Positions 15,261 through 22,355 of a stretch of 22,364 nucleotides of DNA are shown piece after piece; positions within the stretch are counted from its first letter, which is position 1; each line of letters begins with the position of its first letter. The notes beneath the pieces are model-generated. The model saw only the letters and a program-made list of their open reading frames with translations. It ran no database searches and was not told the origin of the DNA. A program made the translations under genes and the position numbers. This stretch comes from an uncultured Polaromonas sp. (GTDB taxonomy: Bacteria > Pseudomonadota > Gammaproteobacteria > Burkholderiales > Burkholderiaceae), in assembly GCA_946479075.1 (NCBI GenBank), contig CAMLDT010000034.1:1-22364 (forward strand). Direction: 5' to 3'.

Positions 15261-15881
15261 ATGTTGAAAATCTGGGGGCGCATGAGCTCCATCAACGTCA
15301 AGAAGGTCGTCTGGACCGCGCAGGAACTCGCGCTGGACATTCAGCGCACCGAGGCCGGCGGCCTGTTCGGCGTGGTCAAGACGCCGGAATACATGGCCTT
15401 GAACCCGAACTCGCTGGTGCCGGTGATCGAGGACGAAGGCTATGTGCTGTGGGAGTCGAACGTCATCGTGCGTTATCTGTGCAAAAAATATTCTGCCGGC
15501 GACATGTACCCGACCGAGCTGCGTGAGCAATTTGATGCCGAACGCTGGATGGACTGGCAGCAGACCGCGCTGAACCCGGCCAGCCGCCCCGGCTTCTGGC
15601 AACTGGTGCGCACACCGCCCGAGCAACGCAATGCGGCCGTCGTCGAGGAATCGAACGCCGCCGTGGAGGCGCTGATGGCGGTGCTCGACGCGCACCTGGC
15701 GCAGCGCAGCTTCATGGTCGGCGAGCGCTTCACCGTCGCCGACATTCCCATCGCCTGCGAAATCCACCGCTGGTTCGGCCTGCCGCAGCAGCGCCAGAGC
15801 CGGCCGCACATCGAGCGCTGGTACGACAGCATCCGCGCACGCCAGGCCAGCAAGGGCGTGCTGGATTTGCAGCTCAGCTGA
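15261..15881 (+). CDS. Glutathione S-transferase family protein
   Basis: This 206-residue protein has an N-terminal thioredoxin-like domain (residues ~1-80: MLKIWGRMSSINVKKVVWTAQEL, NPNSLVPVIEDEGYVLWESNVIVRYL). The VPVIED cis-Pro and the ES pair of the glutathione site are present. A helical C-terminal domain follows, with FMVGERFTVADIPIACEIHRW, the usual Asp-containing N-capping motif. The active-site residue is probably Ser9 or Ser10 in the early GRMSS segment. It starts directly after the aminotransferase TAG, with AGGAG 8 nt upstream. The likely role is glutathione conjugation or isomerisation of a reactive pathway intermediate; this is inferred from fold and context. Confidence 0.88.
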   Translation: MLKIWGRMSSINVKKVVWTAQELALDIQRTEAGGLFGVVKTPEYMALNPNSLVPVIEDEGYVLWESNVIVRYLCKKYSAGDMYPTELREQFDAERWMDWQQTALNPASRPGFWQLVRTPPEQRNAAVVEESNAAVEALMAVLDAHLAQRSFMVGERFTVADIPIACEIHRWFGLPQQRQSRPHIERWYDSIRARQASKGVLDLQLS

Positions 15882-15905
15882 TTTTTTTCCTGCTTCAGGC
15901 CACCC

Positions 15906-16832
15906 ATGAAAACCCGTCCATTCAAGCAAGTCGATGTCTTCACCGATCAGCCCTACTTCGGCAACCCGCTGGCCGTGGTGCTGGACGGCAGCGGCCTGGA
16001 TGACGCAGCGATGCAGCGTTTTGCGCAGTGGACCAACCTGTCCGAAACGACTTTCGTGCTGCCGCCCACCGAGCCCTCGGCCGACTACCGCGTGCGTATC
16101 TTCACGCCCGGCGGTGAGCTGCCTTTTGCCGGCCATCCCACGCTGGGCACCTGCCACGCCTGGCTGGAAGCCGGCGGTGTGCCGAAACGCAAGGACCTCG
16201 TCATGCAGCAATGCCAGGTCGGGCTGATCCCCATCCGGCGCCTTGGTGCGCGTCAGGCCTTTGCCGCGCCGCCGCTGAAGCGCTCCGCGCCCAGCCCGGT
16301 GGTGCTGGCGCAGGTGGCCGCCGCACTCGGCCTGAAGGCGCAGCACATCATTGCGGCGCAGCTGCTGGACAACGGCCCGGTGTGGCTGGGCCTGCTGCTG
16401 GACAGTGCCGACACCGTGCTGCAGCTGGCACCGGATCACCTGGCCCTCAAAAAATACGGGCTCAAAGTGGGTGTAGCCGGCGCCCACCCTGCGCAGGAAG
16501 CTCCTCTTTTGATAGCACGCTCCAGCCGCGAGGCACGCGCCTTTGCCACCAGCGACCACCGCGCGCCGGCCGACCCTGCCGACTTCGAGGTGCGCGCCTT
16601 TGCCGCCCCCATCGGCATCCAGGAAGACCCGGTCACCGGCAGCCTGAACGCCAGCCTGGCGCAGTGGCTGATGGCCGAGGGCCACGCGCCCGATACCTAT
16701 GCCGTGGCGCAGGGCACTTGCTTGGGCCGCGCCGGCCGGGTGCACCTCTCGCGCGAAAGCGCGGGCGGCACCAGCGTCGTCTGGGTCGGCGGCGAATCGG
16801 TCACCTGCATCTCTGGAACGGTCACCCTGTGA
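15906..16832 (+). CDS. PhzF-family isomerase/epimerase-like protein
   Basis: This 308-residue protein has the diaminopimelate-epimerase-like double fold of the PhzF family. Seen: FKQVDVFTDQPYFGNPLAVVLD, the catalytic glutamate Glu47 in NLSETTFVLP, FTPGGELPFAGHPTLGTCHAW, and IQEDPVTGSLNASLAQWL. PhzF members isomerise or hydrolyse small acids such as DHHA in phenazine synthesis, but no phenazine genes are present and most homologues have unknown substrates. A segment of roughly 20-25 residues before DFEVRAFAAPIG looks like an insertion and includes TTTTGATAGCA, resembling repeat family A. The gap from the GST gene is 24 bp; a weak AGG precedes the ATG. The stop overlaps the GTG of the next gene. 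Confidence 0.87.
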   Translation: MKTRPFKQVDVFTDQPYFGNPLAVVLDGSGLDDAAMQRFAQWTNLSETTFVLPPTEPSADYRVRIFTPGGELPFAGHPTLGTCHAWLEAGGVPKRKDLVMQQCQVGLIPIRRLGARQAFAAPPLKRSAPSPVVLAQVAAALGLKAQHIIAAQLLDNGPVWLGLLLDSADTVLQLAPDHLALKKYGLKVGVAGAHPAQEAPLLIARSSREARAFATSDHRAPADPADFEVRAFAAPIGIQEDPVTGSLNASLAQWLMAEGHAPDTYAVAQGTCLGRAGRVHLSRESAGGTSVVWVGGESVTCISGTVTL

Positions 16833-17542
16833 GCATCGCCCAGGTCGATCACCTGGTCGTGATGGCCGCCAGCCTGGACGAAGGCGTGGCCTGGTGCGAA
16901 CGCGTGCTGGGCATCACACCCGGCCCGGGCGGCGAACACCCGCTGATGGGCACGCACAACCGGCTGTTCAGTGTGGCGAGCCAAGCCTTCCCGCGCGTGT
17001 ATGCCGAAATCATCGCGATCCAGCCCGGCGTGAAGCCTGCGCGCAAGCCGGGCCAGCAGCGCTGGTTCGACATGGACGACCCGCAGCTGCAGGCACGGGT
17101 GGCTGCCGACGGGCCCCAGCTGATTCATTTTGTCGCCCGTGTGCCGGCCGTGGTGTCCGCCGTGAAGGCGCTGGCCGCCGCAGGGCTGGACCGTGGCGCC
17201 GTGGTGCCGGCCTCGCGCCGGACGGCCACCGCCTTGCTGAGCTGGCGCATCACCGTGCGTGACGACGGCCAGCGGCTGTTCTATGGCGCCCTGCCCACGC
17301 TGATCCAGTGGGGCGGCGCGAACGAGGGCCCGGCGCAGGCCGCGCACCCGATGGACACAATGCCGGCCTCGGGCGTCACGCTGGAGGCGCTGCAGGTCAG
17401 CCATCCGCGGCCCGAACAACTGCAGGCCGCCTATGCGGCCATCGGCCTCGATGCGGTCGATGTGCTGCACGGCACACCCAATCTGATCGCTACCTTGCAG
17501 ACGCCACGCGGGCCGGTCCGGCTCGAATCCCAGGGACTTTAG
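16829..17542 (+). CDS. Glyoxalase-like (VOC) domain protein
   Basis: This 237-residue protein begins QVDHLVVMAASLDEGVAWCERVLG, a typical vicinal-oxygen-chelate module start with a metal-ligand His, and continues with GTHNRLFSV and YAEIIAIQP. A second, looser module runs near residues 90-160 (LIHFVAR...). It fits the Glyoxalase_3-like group, whose members are mostly uncharacterised. The start is the GTG at 16829, overlapping the PhzF stop (GTGA); a later ATG would cut into the domain. AGGAG of the next gene lies right at its TAG. The probable role is metal-dependent handling of a small oxygenated intermediate, not determinable further. Confidence 0.8.
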   Translation: MSIAQVDHLVVMAASLDEGVAWCERVLGITPGPGGEHPLMGTHNRLFSVASQAFPRVYAEIIAIQPGVKPARKPGQQRWFDMDDPQLQARVAADGPQLIHFVARVPAVVSAVKALAAAGLDRGAVVPASRRTATALLSWRITVRDDGQRLFYGALPTLIQWGGANEGPAQAAHPMDTMPASGVTLEALQVSHPRPEQLQAAYAAIGLDAVDVLHGTPNLIATLQTPRGPVRLESQGL

Positions 17543-17550
17543 GAGCGCCC

Positions 17551-18186
17551 ATGCTGACGATGACCGAGCTCGCCTGGTTTGCCCTGGTCGCGCTGGCGCT
17601 GGTGCTGACGCCCGGGCCCAACATGATTTACTGCATCTCGCGCACGCTGTGCCAGGGGCGCGGTGCCGGGATGATTTCGCTGGGCGGGGTGGCGCTCGGC
17701 TTTGTCGTGCATCTGCTGGGGGCGTCCTTCGGCCTGAGCGCCCTGCTGCTGGCCGCACCCGTCGCCTTCACCGCGATCAAGGTCGCCGGCGCGCTTTATC
17801 TGCTGTGGCTGGCCTGGCAGGCGGTCAAACCCGGCGGGCTGTCACCCTTCGAAACCCGCACCCTGCCGCACGATCCGCCGCGCAAGCTGTTTCTCATGGG
17901 TTTCATGACCAACCTGCTCAACCCCAAGGTGGCCATGTTCTATTTGTCCTTCTTCCCGCAGTTCCTGCATCCCGAGCGCGGCCAGGTGCTGCTGCAAAGC
18001 CTGAGCCTGGGCGCGGTGCAGATCGGCGTGAGCATGGTGATCAACACCGTGATCATCTTTTTTGCCGCCGGGCTCGCCGTCTTCCTGAACCGCAACATCA
18101 CCTGGATGCGTGTGCAGCGTTATGTCATGGGCACGGTGCTGGGCCTGCTGGCGCTGCGCCTGCTGACGGAAAAGCGCGCTGCATGA
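17551..18186 (+). CDS. LysE/RhtB-family amino-acid exporter (second copy)
   Basis: This 211-residue membrane protein has six hydrophobic segments and the signature LVLTPGPNMIYCISRTLCQG at residues ~17-36. YLLWLAWQAVK and MTNLLNPKVAMFYLSFFPQF, the canonical RhtB-type loop, follow. It is clearly distinct from the exporter at 12060 (TPGPN versus SPGPN, NPK versus NIK), so the pair is not a recent duplication. The ATG has AGGAG 5 nt upstream, overlapping the VOC gene stop, and its own stop overlaps the start of the dehydratase gene. Likely exports an amino acid or a breakdown product handled by the operon. Confidence 0.9.
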   Translation: MLTMTELAWFALVALALVLTPGPNMIYCISRTLCQGRGAGMISLGGVALGFVVHLLGASFGLSALLLAAPVAFTAIKVAGALYLLWLAWQAVKPGGLSPFETRTLPHDPPRKLFLMGFMTNLLNPKVAMFYLSFFPQFLHPERGQVLLQSLSLGAVQIGVSMVINTVIIFFAAGLAVFLNRNITWMRVQRYVMGTVLGLLALRLLTEKRAA

Positions 18187-19148
18187 ACGCCCTGCCATCG
18201 CTCGCCCAGATCGAAGCGGCGTCGCGCGTGGTTTACCGCGAGTTCCAGGCCACACCGCAATACCGCTGGGGCCTGTCCAGCCAGCGCCTGGGCACCGACT
18301 GCTGGATCAAGCACGAAAACCACACACCGGTCGGCGCCTTCAAGATCCGCGGCGGCCTGACCTACTTTGACGCGCTGAAAAAACGCGGCGCACTGCCGGC
18401 GGAAGTTGTCAGCGCGACCCGCGGCAACCACGGCCAGAGCATCGGCTGGGCCGCCCGGGCACACGGCGTGGCCTGCACCATCGTGGTCCCGCACGGCAAT
18501 TCGGTCGAAAAAAACGCGGCCATGCGTGCGCTGGGCGTGAGCCTGATCGAACACGGCGATGACTTCCAGGAAAGCCGCGAATTCGCCATCGCGCTGGCGG
18601 CCGAACGCGGTGCGCACATGGTGCCGAGTTTTCATGCCGACCTGCTCAGCGGGGTGGCGACGTATTGGTGGGAGTTCATGCAGGCGGTGCCGCAACTCGA
18701 CGTGGTGTATGTGCCCATCGGCCAGGGCTCCGGCGCCTGCGCGGCCATTTCCGCCAAACTGGCACTGGGGCGCACGCTTCGCATCGTTGGCGTGGTCAGT
18801 GCGCACGCCACCACGTATGCCGATTCGCTGGCGGCCGGCCGTGTGGTCGCAGCGCCAGTGACGACGCAACTCGCCGACGGCATGGCCTGCCGCATCGCCG
18901 ACACCTCGGCGCTGGACATCATCGCGCCGCACATTGACCACATCGTGCAGGTCACGGACGACGAAGTGGCGCAGGCCATGCGCGCCTTGTATGCCGACAC
19001 GCACAACGTCGCGGAAGGCGCCGGCGCGGCGAGTTTTGCGGCGGCCATGCAGGAGCGGACCCGATTGAAAGGCCAGGTTGTCGGCACCACGCTGTGCGGC
19101 GGCAATGTAGACAGTGCCACTGTCGCCAAGGTGCTACTGGCCGGTTGA
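18183..19148 (+). CDS. Threonine/serine dehydratase-like PLP enzyme
   Basis: This 321-residue fold-type II PLP enzyme has the PLP lysine Lys54 in HTPVGAFKIRGG, the substrate loop SATRGNHGQS near 87-96, the glycine-rich phosphate site IGQGSGACAAI, and the C-terminal TLCGGNVD that closes the PLP site. It lacks a regulatory ACT domain, so it is the short catabolic type that deaminates a beta-hydroxy amino acid (threonine, serine or a relative such as 3-hydroxyaspartate) to a keto acid and ammonia. The ATG overlaps the preceding stop (ATGA). It is the last gene of the nine-gene operon; 51 bp separate it from the next gene and no terminator is evident. Confidence 0.9.
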   Translation: MNALPSLAQIEAASRVVYREFQATPQYRWGLSSQRLGTDCWIKHENHTPVGAFKIRGGLTYFDALKKRGALPAEVVSATRGNHGQSIGWAARAHGVACTIVVPHGNSVEKNAAMRALGVSLIEHGDDFQESREFAIALAAERGAHMVPSFHADLLSGVATYWWEFMQAVPQLDVVYVPIGQGSGACAAISAKLALGRTLRIVGVVSAHATTYADSLAAGRVVAAPVTTQLADGMACRIADTSALDIIAPHIDHIVQVTDDEVAQAMRALYADTHNVAEGAGAASFAAAMQERTRLKGQVVGTTLCGGNVDSATVAKVLLAG

Positions 19149-19187
19149 TCCGTCACCCCGGCGACTGGGCGCCTGCAGCCATGTCGC

Positions 19188-19193
19188 CACAAT
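19188..19193 (+). promoter_or_regulatory. -10-like hexamer ahead of the phosphatase-fold gene
   Basis: CACAAT (4 of 6 matches) is followed by 6 nt and the ATG at 19200, with no Shine-Dalgarno between. It repeats the leaderless pattern of five other genes in the window. The -35 region is weak, so promoter function is tentative. Confidence 0.35.
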
Positions 19194-19199
19194 TTACCG

Positions 19200-19868
19200 A
19201 TGGGAACCCTCTACCTCGTGCGCCACGGCCAGGCCTCGTTTGGCGCCGACGACTATGACGTGCTCAGCGACATGGGCTACCGGCAAAGCGTGCGCCTCGG
19301 CGAATACTTCAAGTACAAGGGCATCAGCTTTGAAGCAGCCTTCACCGGTACGCTGCAACGGCAACTCAAGACCTTTGCGGGCATCTGCGAAGGCATGGAA
19401 ACACCGATGGAAGCGGCGGCGTGGAGTGGGTTGAACGAATACGACAGCGAAGCCGTGATCGGCGCCGTCCACCCGCACAAGCTGGAAAAGCCGACCTCGC
19501 CCGAGATGTACCGCAGCCACTTCCGCCTGCTGAAGGACGGGCTGGCGCAATGGATGGCCGGCGTGGTCAGCCCCAAAGGCATGCCCAGCTACACCGACTT
19601 CGTCGCTGGCATCACCGGCGTGCTGGACCACATCCGCACGAACCACAGCGGCAACGTGCTGCTGGTCTCCAGCGGCGGGCCGATCTCCACGGCCGTCGGC
19701 CATGTGCTGGGCACGGCGCCGGAAACCACCATCGAGCTGAACCTGCGCATCCGCAACTGCTCGCTGACCGAGTTCGCCTTCACGCCCAAGCGCCACATGC
19801 TGGTGACCTACAACACCTTGCCGCACCTGGACGCGCCTGAACACGCGAGCTGGATCACCTATTCCTAG
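19200..19868 (+). CDS. Histidine phosphatase superfamily protein with altered active site
   Basis: This 222-residue protein starts with the phosphoglycerate-mutase-like motif LVRHGQASFG, with Arg8 and the nucleophile His9. The second conserved block, usually V-S-H-G-G, reads VSSGGPI with Ser158 where the catalytic His is expected. The remainder (ELNLRIRNCSLTEFAFTPKRHMLVTYNTLPHL) looks intact and ordered, so this is a substitution rather than decay. Activity may be reduced, altered or absent. There is no Shine-Dalgarno; a -10-like hexamer lies 6 nt before the ATG. It stands between the nine-gene operon and a convergent dehydrogenase gene. Confidence 0.85.
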   Translation: MGTLYLVRHGQASFGADDYDVLSDMGYRQSVRLGEYFKYKGISFEAAFTGTLQRQLKTFAGICEGMETPMEAAAWSGLNEYDSEAVIGAVHPHKLEKPTSPEMYRSHFRLLKDGLAQWMAGVVSPKGMPSYTDFVAGITGVLDHIRTNHSGNVLLVSSGGPISTAVGHVLGTAPETTIELNLRIRNCSLTEFAFTPKRHMLVTYNTLPHLDAPEHASWITYS

Positions 19869-19882
19869 CCTGCCACCGGTAC

Positions 19883-19938
19883 GCTACATATTTGATAGCT
19901 GGTTGCGCCCGCCAGCAAAGGGCTGAAGGCACTTTTAA
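19883..19938. repeat. Interspersed repeat family A, copy 3
   Basis: GCTACATATTTGATAGCTGG, TTGCGCCC, ten variable nt, GGGCTGAAGGC and ACTTTTAA align with copies at 6652-6709 and 10381-10439. It fills the convergent spacer after the phosphatase gene, and its right end supplies the TAA stop of the dehydrogenase gene on the minus strand. Confidence 0.75.
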
Positions 19939-21290
19939 CGTGCAGGCGAGGCGGCCACGCGCCAGATCACATTGCCCACGTCGTCGGCCACCAGCAGCGC
20001 GCCACGTTTGTCGATGGCCACACCCACCGGCCGGCCATAGGCCTTGCCGTCCGGGCTGACAAAGCCGGTCAGCACATCGATGGGTTTGCCGGACGGCTTG
20101 CTGCCCGCAAACGGCACAAACACCACCTTGTAGCCATTGAGCGGCTTGCGGTTCCAGGAGCCGTGTTCACCGACAAACACGCCGCTGGCCAGCGAAGGTG
20201 GCAGCGTGTTGCCCTCGGCAAACACCATGCCCAGCGGCGCGACGTGGGAACCCAGCGCGTAATCGGGTGCCATCGCCTTGGCCACCAGGTCCGGCCGCGG
20301 CGGCGTGATGCGCACATCGACGTTCTGGCCGTAGTAGCTGTAGGGCCAGCCGTAAAACGCGCCGTCTTTCACCGAGGTCAGGTAGTCGGGCACCAGGTCG
20401 CTGCCGATCTCGTCGCGCTCGTTGACCACGGTCCAGAGCGTGCCGTCAGGCGCCCAGCCCATGCCGTTGGGGTTGCGCAGGCCCGAAGCAAACAGGCGGC
20501 GGGCGCCGGTCTTCGTATCCACCTCGTGGATGGCGGCGCGGTCCACCTCGATGTCCATGCCGTTTTCGCCGACATTGCTGTTCGAGCCGACCGTGACATA
20601 CAGCTTGCTGCCGTCGCGGCTGGCGATCACGTTTTTGGTCCAGTGGTGGTTCAGGCCCGCCGGCAGATCCACCACCTTCACGGGCGTGGCGGTGATCGCG
20701 GTCTGGCCGTCTTCATATGGCACTTTCACCAGCGCGTCCGCGTTGGCGATGAACAGTTCCTTGCCCACCAGCGCCATGCCGAAAGGCGACATCAGGCCCT
20801 GCAAAAACACGGTGCGGGTTTCCGCCTTGCCGTCGCCGTCAGCGTCGCGCAGCAGGGTGATGCGGTTGGCGCTCGGCACGCCAGCACCAGCCTTTTTCAT
20901 GACCGTGCCCATGATCCAGCCCTTGAGGCTGAAGCCCGCGTCGGGTTGCGGCGGTTTGTTGCTCTCGGCCACCAGCACGTCGCCGTTGGGCAGGGTGTAC
21001 ACCCAGCGCGGGTGGTCCAGGCCGGTGGCCAGTGCGGTCACCGTGGTGCCGGCCATGGATTGCGGCATGCGGCCTTCGGGCCAACCCTGGGCCGGCGCGA
21101 TGTTGACGGTGGGAATCAGCGACCTGACCGGCTGGGGCAATGTCGGCGTGGCGCCCACATCGGCGCCTTCCGGCAGCCGGGTGGTGTCACCGCAGGCACT
21201 GAGTCCCAGCGCCAATGCGGCGCACAAGGGCAACACGGCTGGTCGGCCAGCCAGAAGCCGCAAGAACGGGGGGAGGGAAAGGGCACGCAT
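19935..21290 (-). CDS. Sorbosone dehydrogenase-family (PQQ-type glucose/sorbosone dehydrogenase fold) lipoprotein
   Basis: This 451-residue exported protein has a lipoprotein signal peptide ending in the lipobox Leu30-Ser31-Ala32-Cys33, so it is expected to be membrane-anchored and exposed to the periplasm. The rest is a six-bladed beta-propeller of the soluble glucose dehydrogenase/sorbosone dehydrogenase type. Seen motifs are ATGLDHPRWVYTLPNGDVLVAES, LRDADGDGKAETR, GLNHHWTKNV with the candidate catalytic His, SGLRNPNGMGW, NERDEIG, GEHGSWNRKPLNGYKV and GRPVGVAIDKRGALLVADD. Such enzymes oxidise sugars or aldehydes with PQQ, though many family members lack proven activity and no PQQ genes are here. 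The ATG at 21290 has AGGA 6 nt upstream. Its stop codon lies in a family A repeat. Confidence 0.88.
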   Translation of the reverse strand: MRALSLPPFLRLLAGRPAVLPLCAALALGLSACGDTTRLPEGADVGATPTLPQPVRSLIPTVNIAPAQGWPEGRMPQSMAGTTVTALATGLDHPRWVYTLPNGDVLVAESNKPPQPDAGFSLKGWIMGTVMKKAGAGVPSANRITLLRDADGDGKAETRTVFLQGLMSPFGMALVGKELFIANADALVKVPYEDGQTAITATPVKVVDLPAGLNHHWTKNVIASRDGSKLYVTVGSNSNVGENGMDIEVDRAAIHEVDTKTGARRLFASGLRNPNGMGWAPDGTLWTVVNERDEIGSDLVPDYLTSVKDGAFYGWPYSYYGQNVDVRITPPRPDLVAKAMAPDYALGSHVAPLGMVFAEGNTLPPSLASGVFVGEHGSWNRKPLNGYKVVFVPFAGSKPSGKPIDVLTGFVSPDGKAYGRPVGVAIDKRGALLVADDVGNVIWRVAASPAR

Positions 21291-21373
21291 GGTCAATCCT
21301 TGGTCAGTGAGGAACGTCCAGGCGGGACGCACCATGTCCGCATTGTCAGCCTGCCGGGCACGCCGCCCTGTCA

Positions 21374-21406
21374 GCCGACCGCCCCTGTTTTTGTGGGGTG
21401 GCCGGC
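21374..21406. other. Hairpin between the creatininase-family gene and the dehydrogenase gene
   Basis: GCCGACCGCCCC (21374-21385) and GGGGTGGCCGGC (21395-21406) pair at 10 of 12 positions around a 9-nt loop. It lies just after the creatininase stop on the minus strand. No T-tract follows in that direction, so it may be an mRNA-stabilising or weak attenuating structure rather than a true intrinsic terminator. Confidence 0.4.
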
Positions 21407-21412
21407 GGCATG

Positions 21413-22222
21413 TCAAGAAAGCGCTGGGAACTGCCCGACCTCGCCCAGCAAACGCGCCAGCGCCTGGCCGCTGGCCTGCAGCACCGCCCGGCCTTTTTCG
21501 GCGGTGGCTGCGGAGGCATTGCCGGCCGCACCCGCCGCATGCAGGTCCTGCGCGGCCCAGGCCAGTTTGGCGCTGCTGCCGTTGCCGAGGATGGCGTAGG
21601 TCTGTGCGCGGTCCTGGCTGCTTGAATGGAAATTTTTCGCCTGCGTCATGTCCACCTTGTGCGGATGCAGCGCCAGCATCATCGAGGTCTCGACATCACC
21701 GCCGTGCACGCCGAAACGCTCCTCGTCCGGACCGAACAGCTGCTTGACCTCGGCCGGTAGCGGCAGGCTGAAGGTGTTGACCATCCAAACCGTGAGGCCG
21801 AAACGTGCCCGCAGTTCACGCCCGACGATGTCCAGCGTGGAGACGTTGCCGCCATGCGCGTTGAGGAGCACCAGCTTTTTGATGCCGGTGCGCGCCACGC
21901 ACTCCCCCAGGTCCACCCAGCTCTGGATCAGCGCCGCCGCGCCCAAGGTCAGCGTGCCGGGAAAGTTCACGTGCTCGATGCTGCGGCCAATGGCTTGTGT
22001 CGGCAGGAAGAGCACGGGCGCGTCCTGGTGTTGCAGGTGCGGCAGGCAGTGCGCAATTACACCGTTGACCAGGTCGGTATCCACACTGAGCGGCAGATGC
22101 GGCCCATGCTGCTCGATCGCCGCGACCGGCAACACGGCAATCGCCGCCGCCGCGTCGAGCCGCGCGAAGTCGGGGCTTTTGAGGTCGGCCCAGAAGTGGG
22201 GGAAGGTGTTGGCTGGCGTCAT
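21413..22222 (-). CDS. Creatininase-family amidohydrolase
   Basis: This 269-residue metal-dependent hydrolase belongs to the creatininase/MftE-like family. Seen: LPVAAIEQHGPHLPLSVDTD, where Glu37, His39 and Asp48 match the creatininase metal ligands; VNFPGTLTLG; LLNAHGGNVS; and GVHGGDVETSMML, with a further acidic ligand. The family hydrolyses cyclic amides such as creatinine or acts on related ring amides and peptides; the substrate here is unknown. The ATG at 22222 fits the family N-terminus. The frame continues upstream into repeat sequence, which is not credible protein. There is no Shine-Dalgarno; CAAAAT sits 6 nt before the ATG. Confidence 0.88.
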   Translation of the reverse strand: MTPANTFPHFWADLKSPDFARLDAAAAIAVLPVAAIEQHGPHLPLSVDTDLVNGVIAHCLPHLQHQDAPVLFLPTQAIGRSIEHVNFPGTLTLGAAALIQSWVDLGECVARTGIKKLVLLNAHGGNVSTLDIVGRELRARFGLTVWMVNTFSLPLPAEVKQLFGPDEERFGVHGGDVETSMMLALHPHKVDMTQAKNFHSSSQDRAQTYAILGNGSSAKLAWAAQDLHAAGAAGNASAATAEKGRAVLQASGQALARLLGEVGQFPALS

Positions 22223-22228
22223 GGGGGT

Positions 22229-22256
22229 ATTTTGGGGCCAATTCGGGCGATTGGCC
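22229..22256 (-). promoter_or_regulatory. -10-like hexamer and GGCCAAT inverted repeat upstream of the creatininase-family gene
   Basis: CAAAAT (plus 22229-22234) is 6 nt from the ATG. Directly upstream, GGCCAAT (22236-22242) and ATTGGCC (22250-22256) form a perfect 7-bp inverted repeat with a 7-nt spacer, well placed for an operator in the promoter spacer. Both are candidates by position and symmetry only. Confidence 0.45.
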
Positions 22257-22325
22257 GGCGTCCGGTTTGGCACAAACTCGCCGCGTGGGCGTGCCTGCAA
22301 GCCGGGGGGTGCCCGGCGGCAACTC

Positions 22326-22355
22326 ACTTTCTTTTTGCGTCGCCAAAAAGAAAGT
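22326..22355. repeat. Palindromic repeat (family D) at the window edge
   Basis: ACTTTCTTTTTG (22326-22337) and CAAAAAGAAAGT (22344-22355) are perfect 12-bp inverted arms around the loop CGTCGC. I recall the pattern, including the GGTGCCCGGCGGCAACTC lead-in from about 22307, as a widespread betaproteobacterial intergenic element. It probably continues past the window end. Confidence 0.75.

Noticed and set aside
15860..15905. CAGCTCAGCTG followed by seven T as a terminator between the GST and PhzF genes
   Set aside because: The inverted arms leave a single-nucleotide loop, so no stable hairpin of terminator type can form; the operon probably continues.
14679..16745. A 688-codon open frame on the minus strand opposite the aminotransferase, GST and PhzF genes
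   Set aside because: It has low-complexity Arg/His/Gly/Ala composition, no motifs, and covers three well-supported genes on the other strand.
15906..16832. PhzF-like gene as evidence of phenazine biosynthesis
   Set aside because: No other phenazine gene is present and the PhzF fold is widespread in unrelated contexts.
12060..18186. The two LysE/RhtB genes as a recent tandem duplication
   Set aside because: They differ in signature motifs (SPGPN/NIK versus TPGPN/NPK), length and sequence throughout, so they are separate subfamilies.
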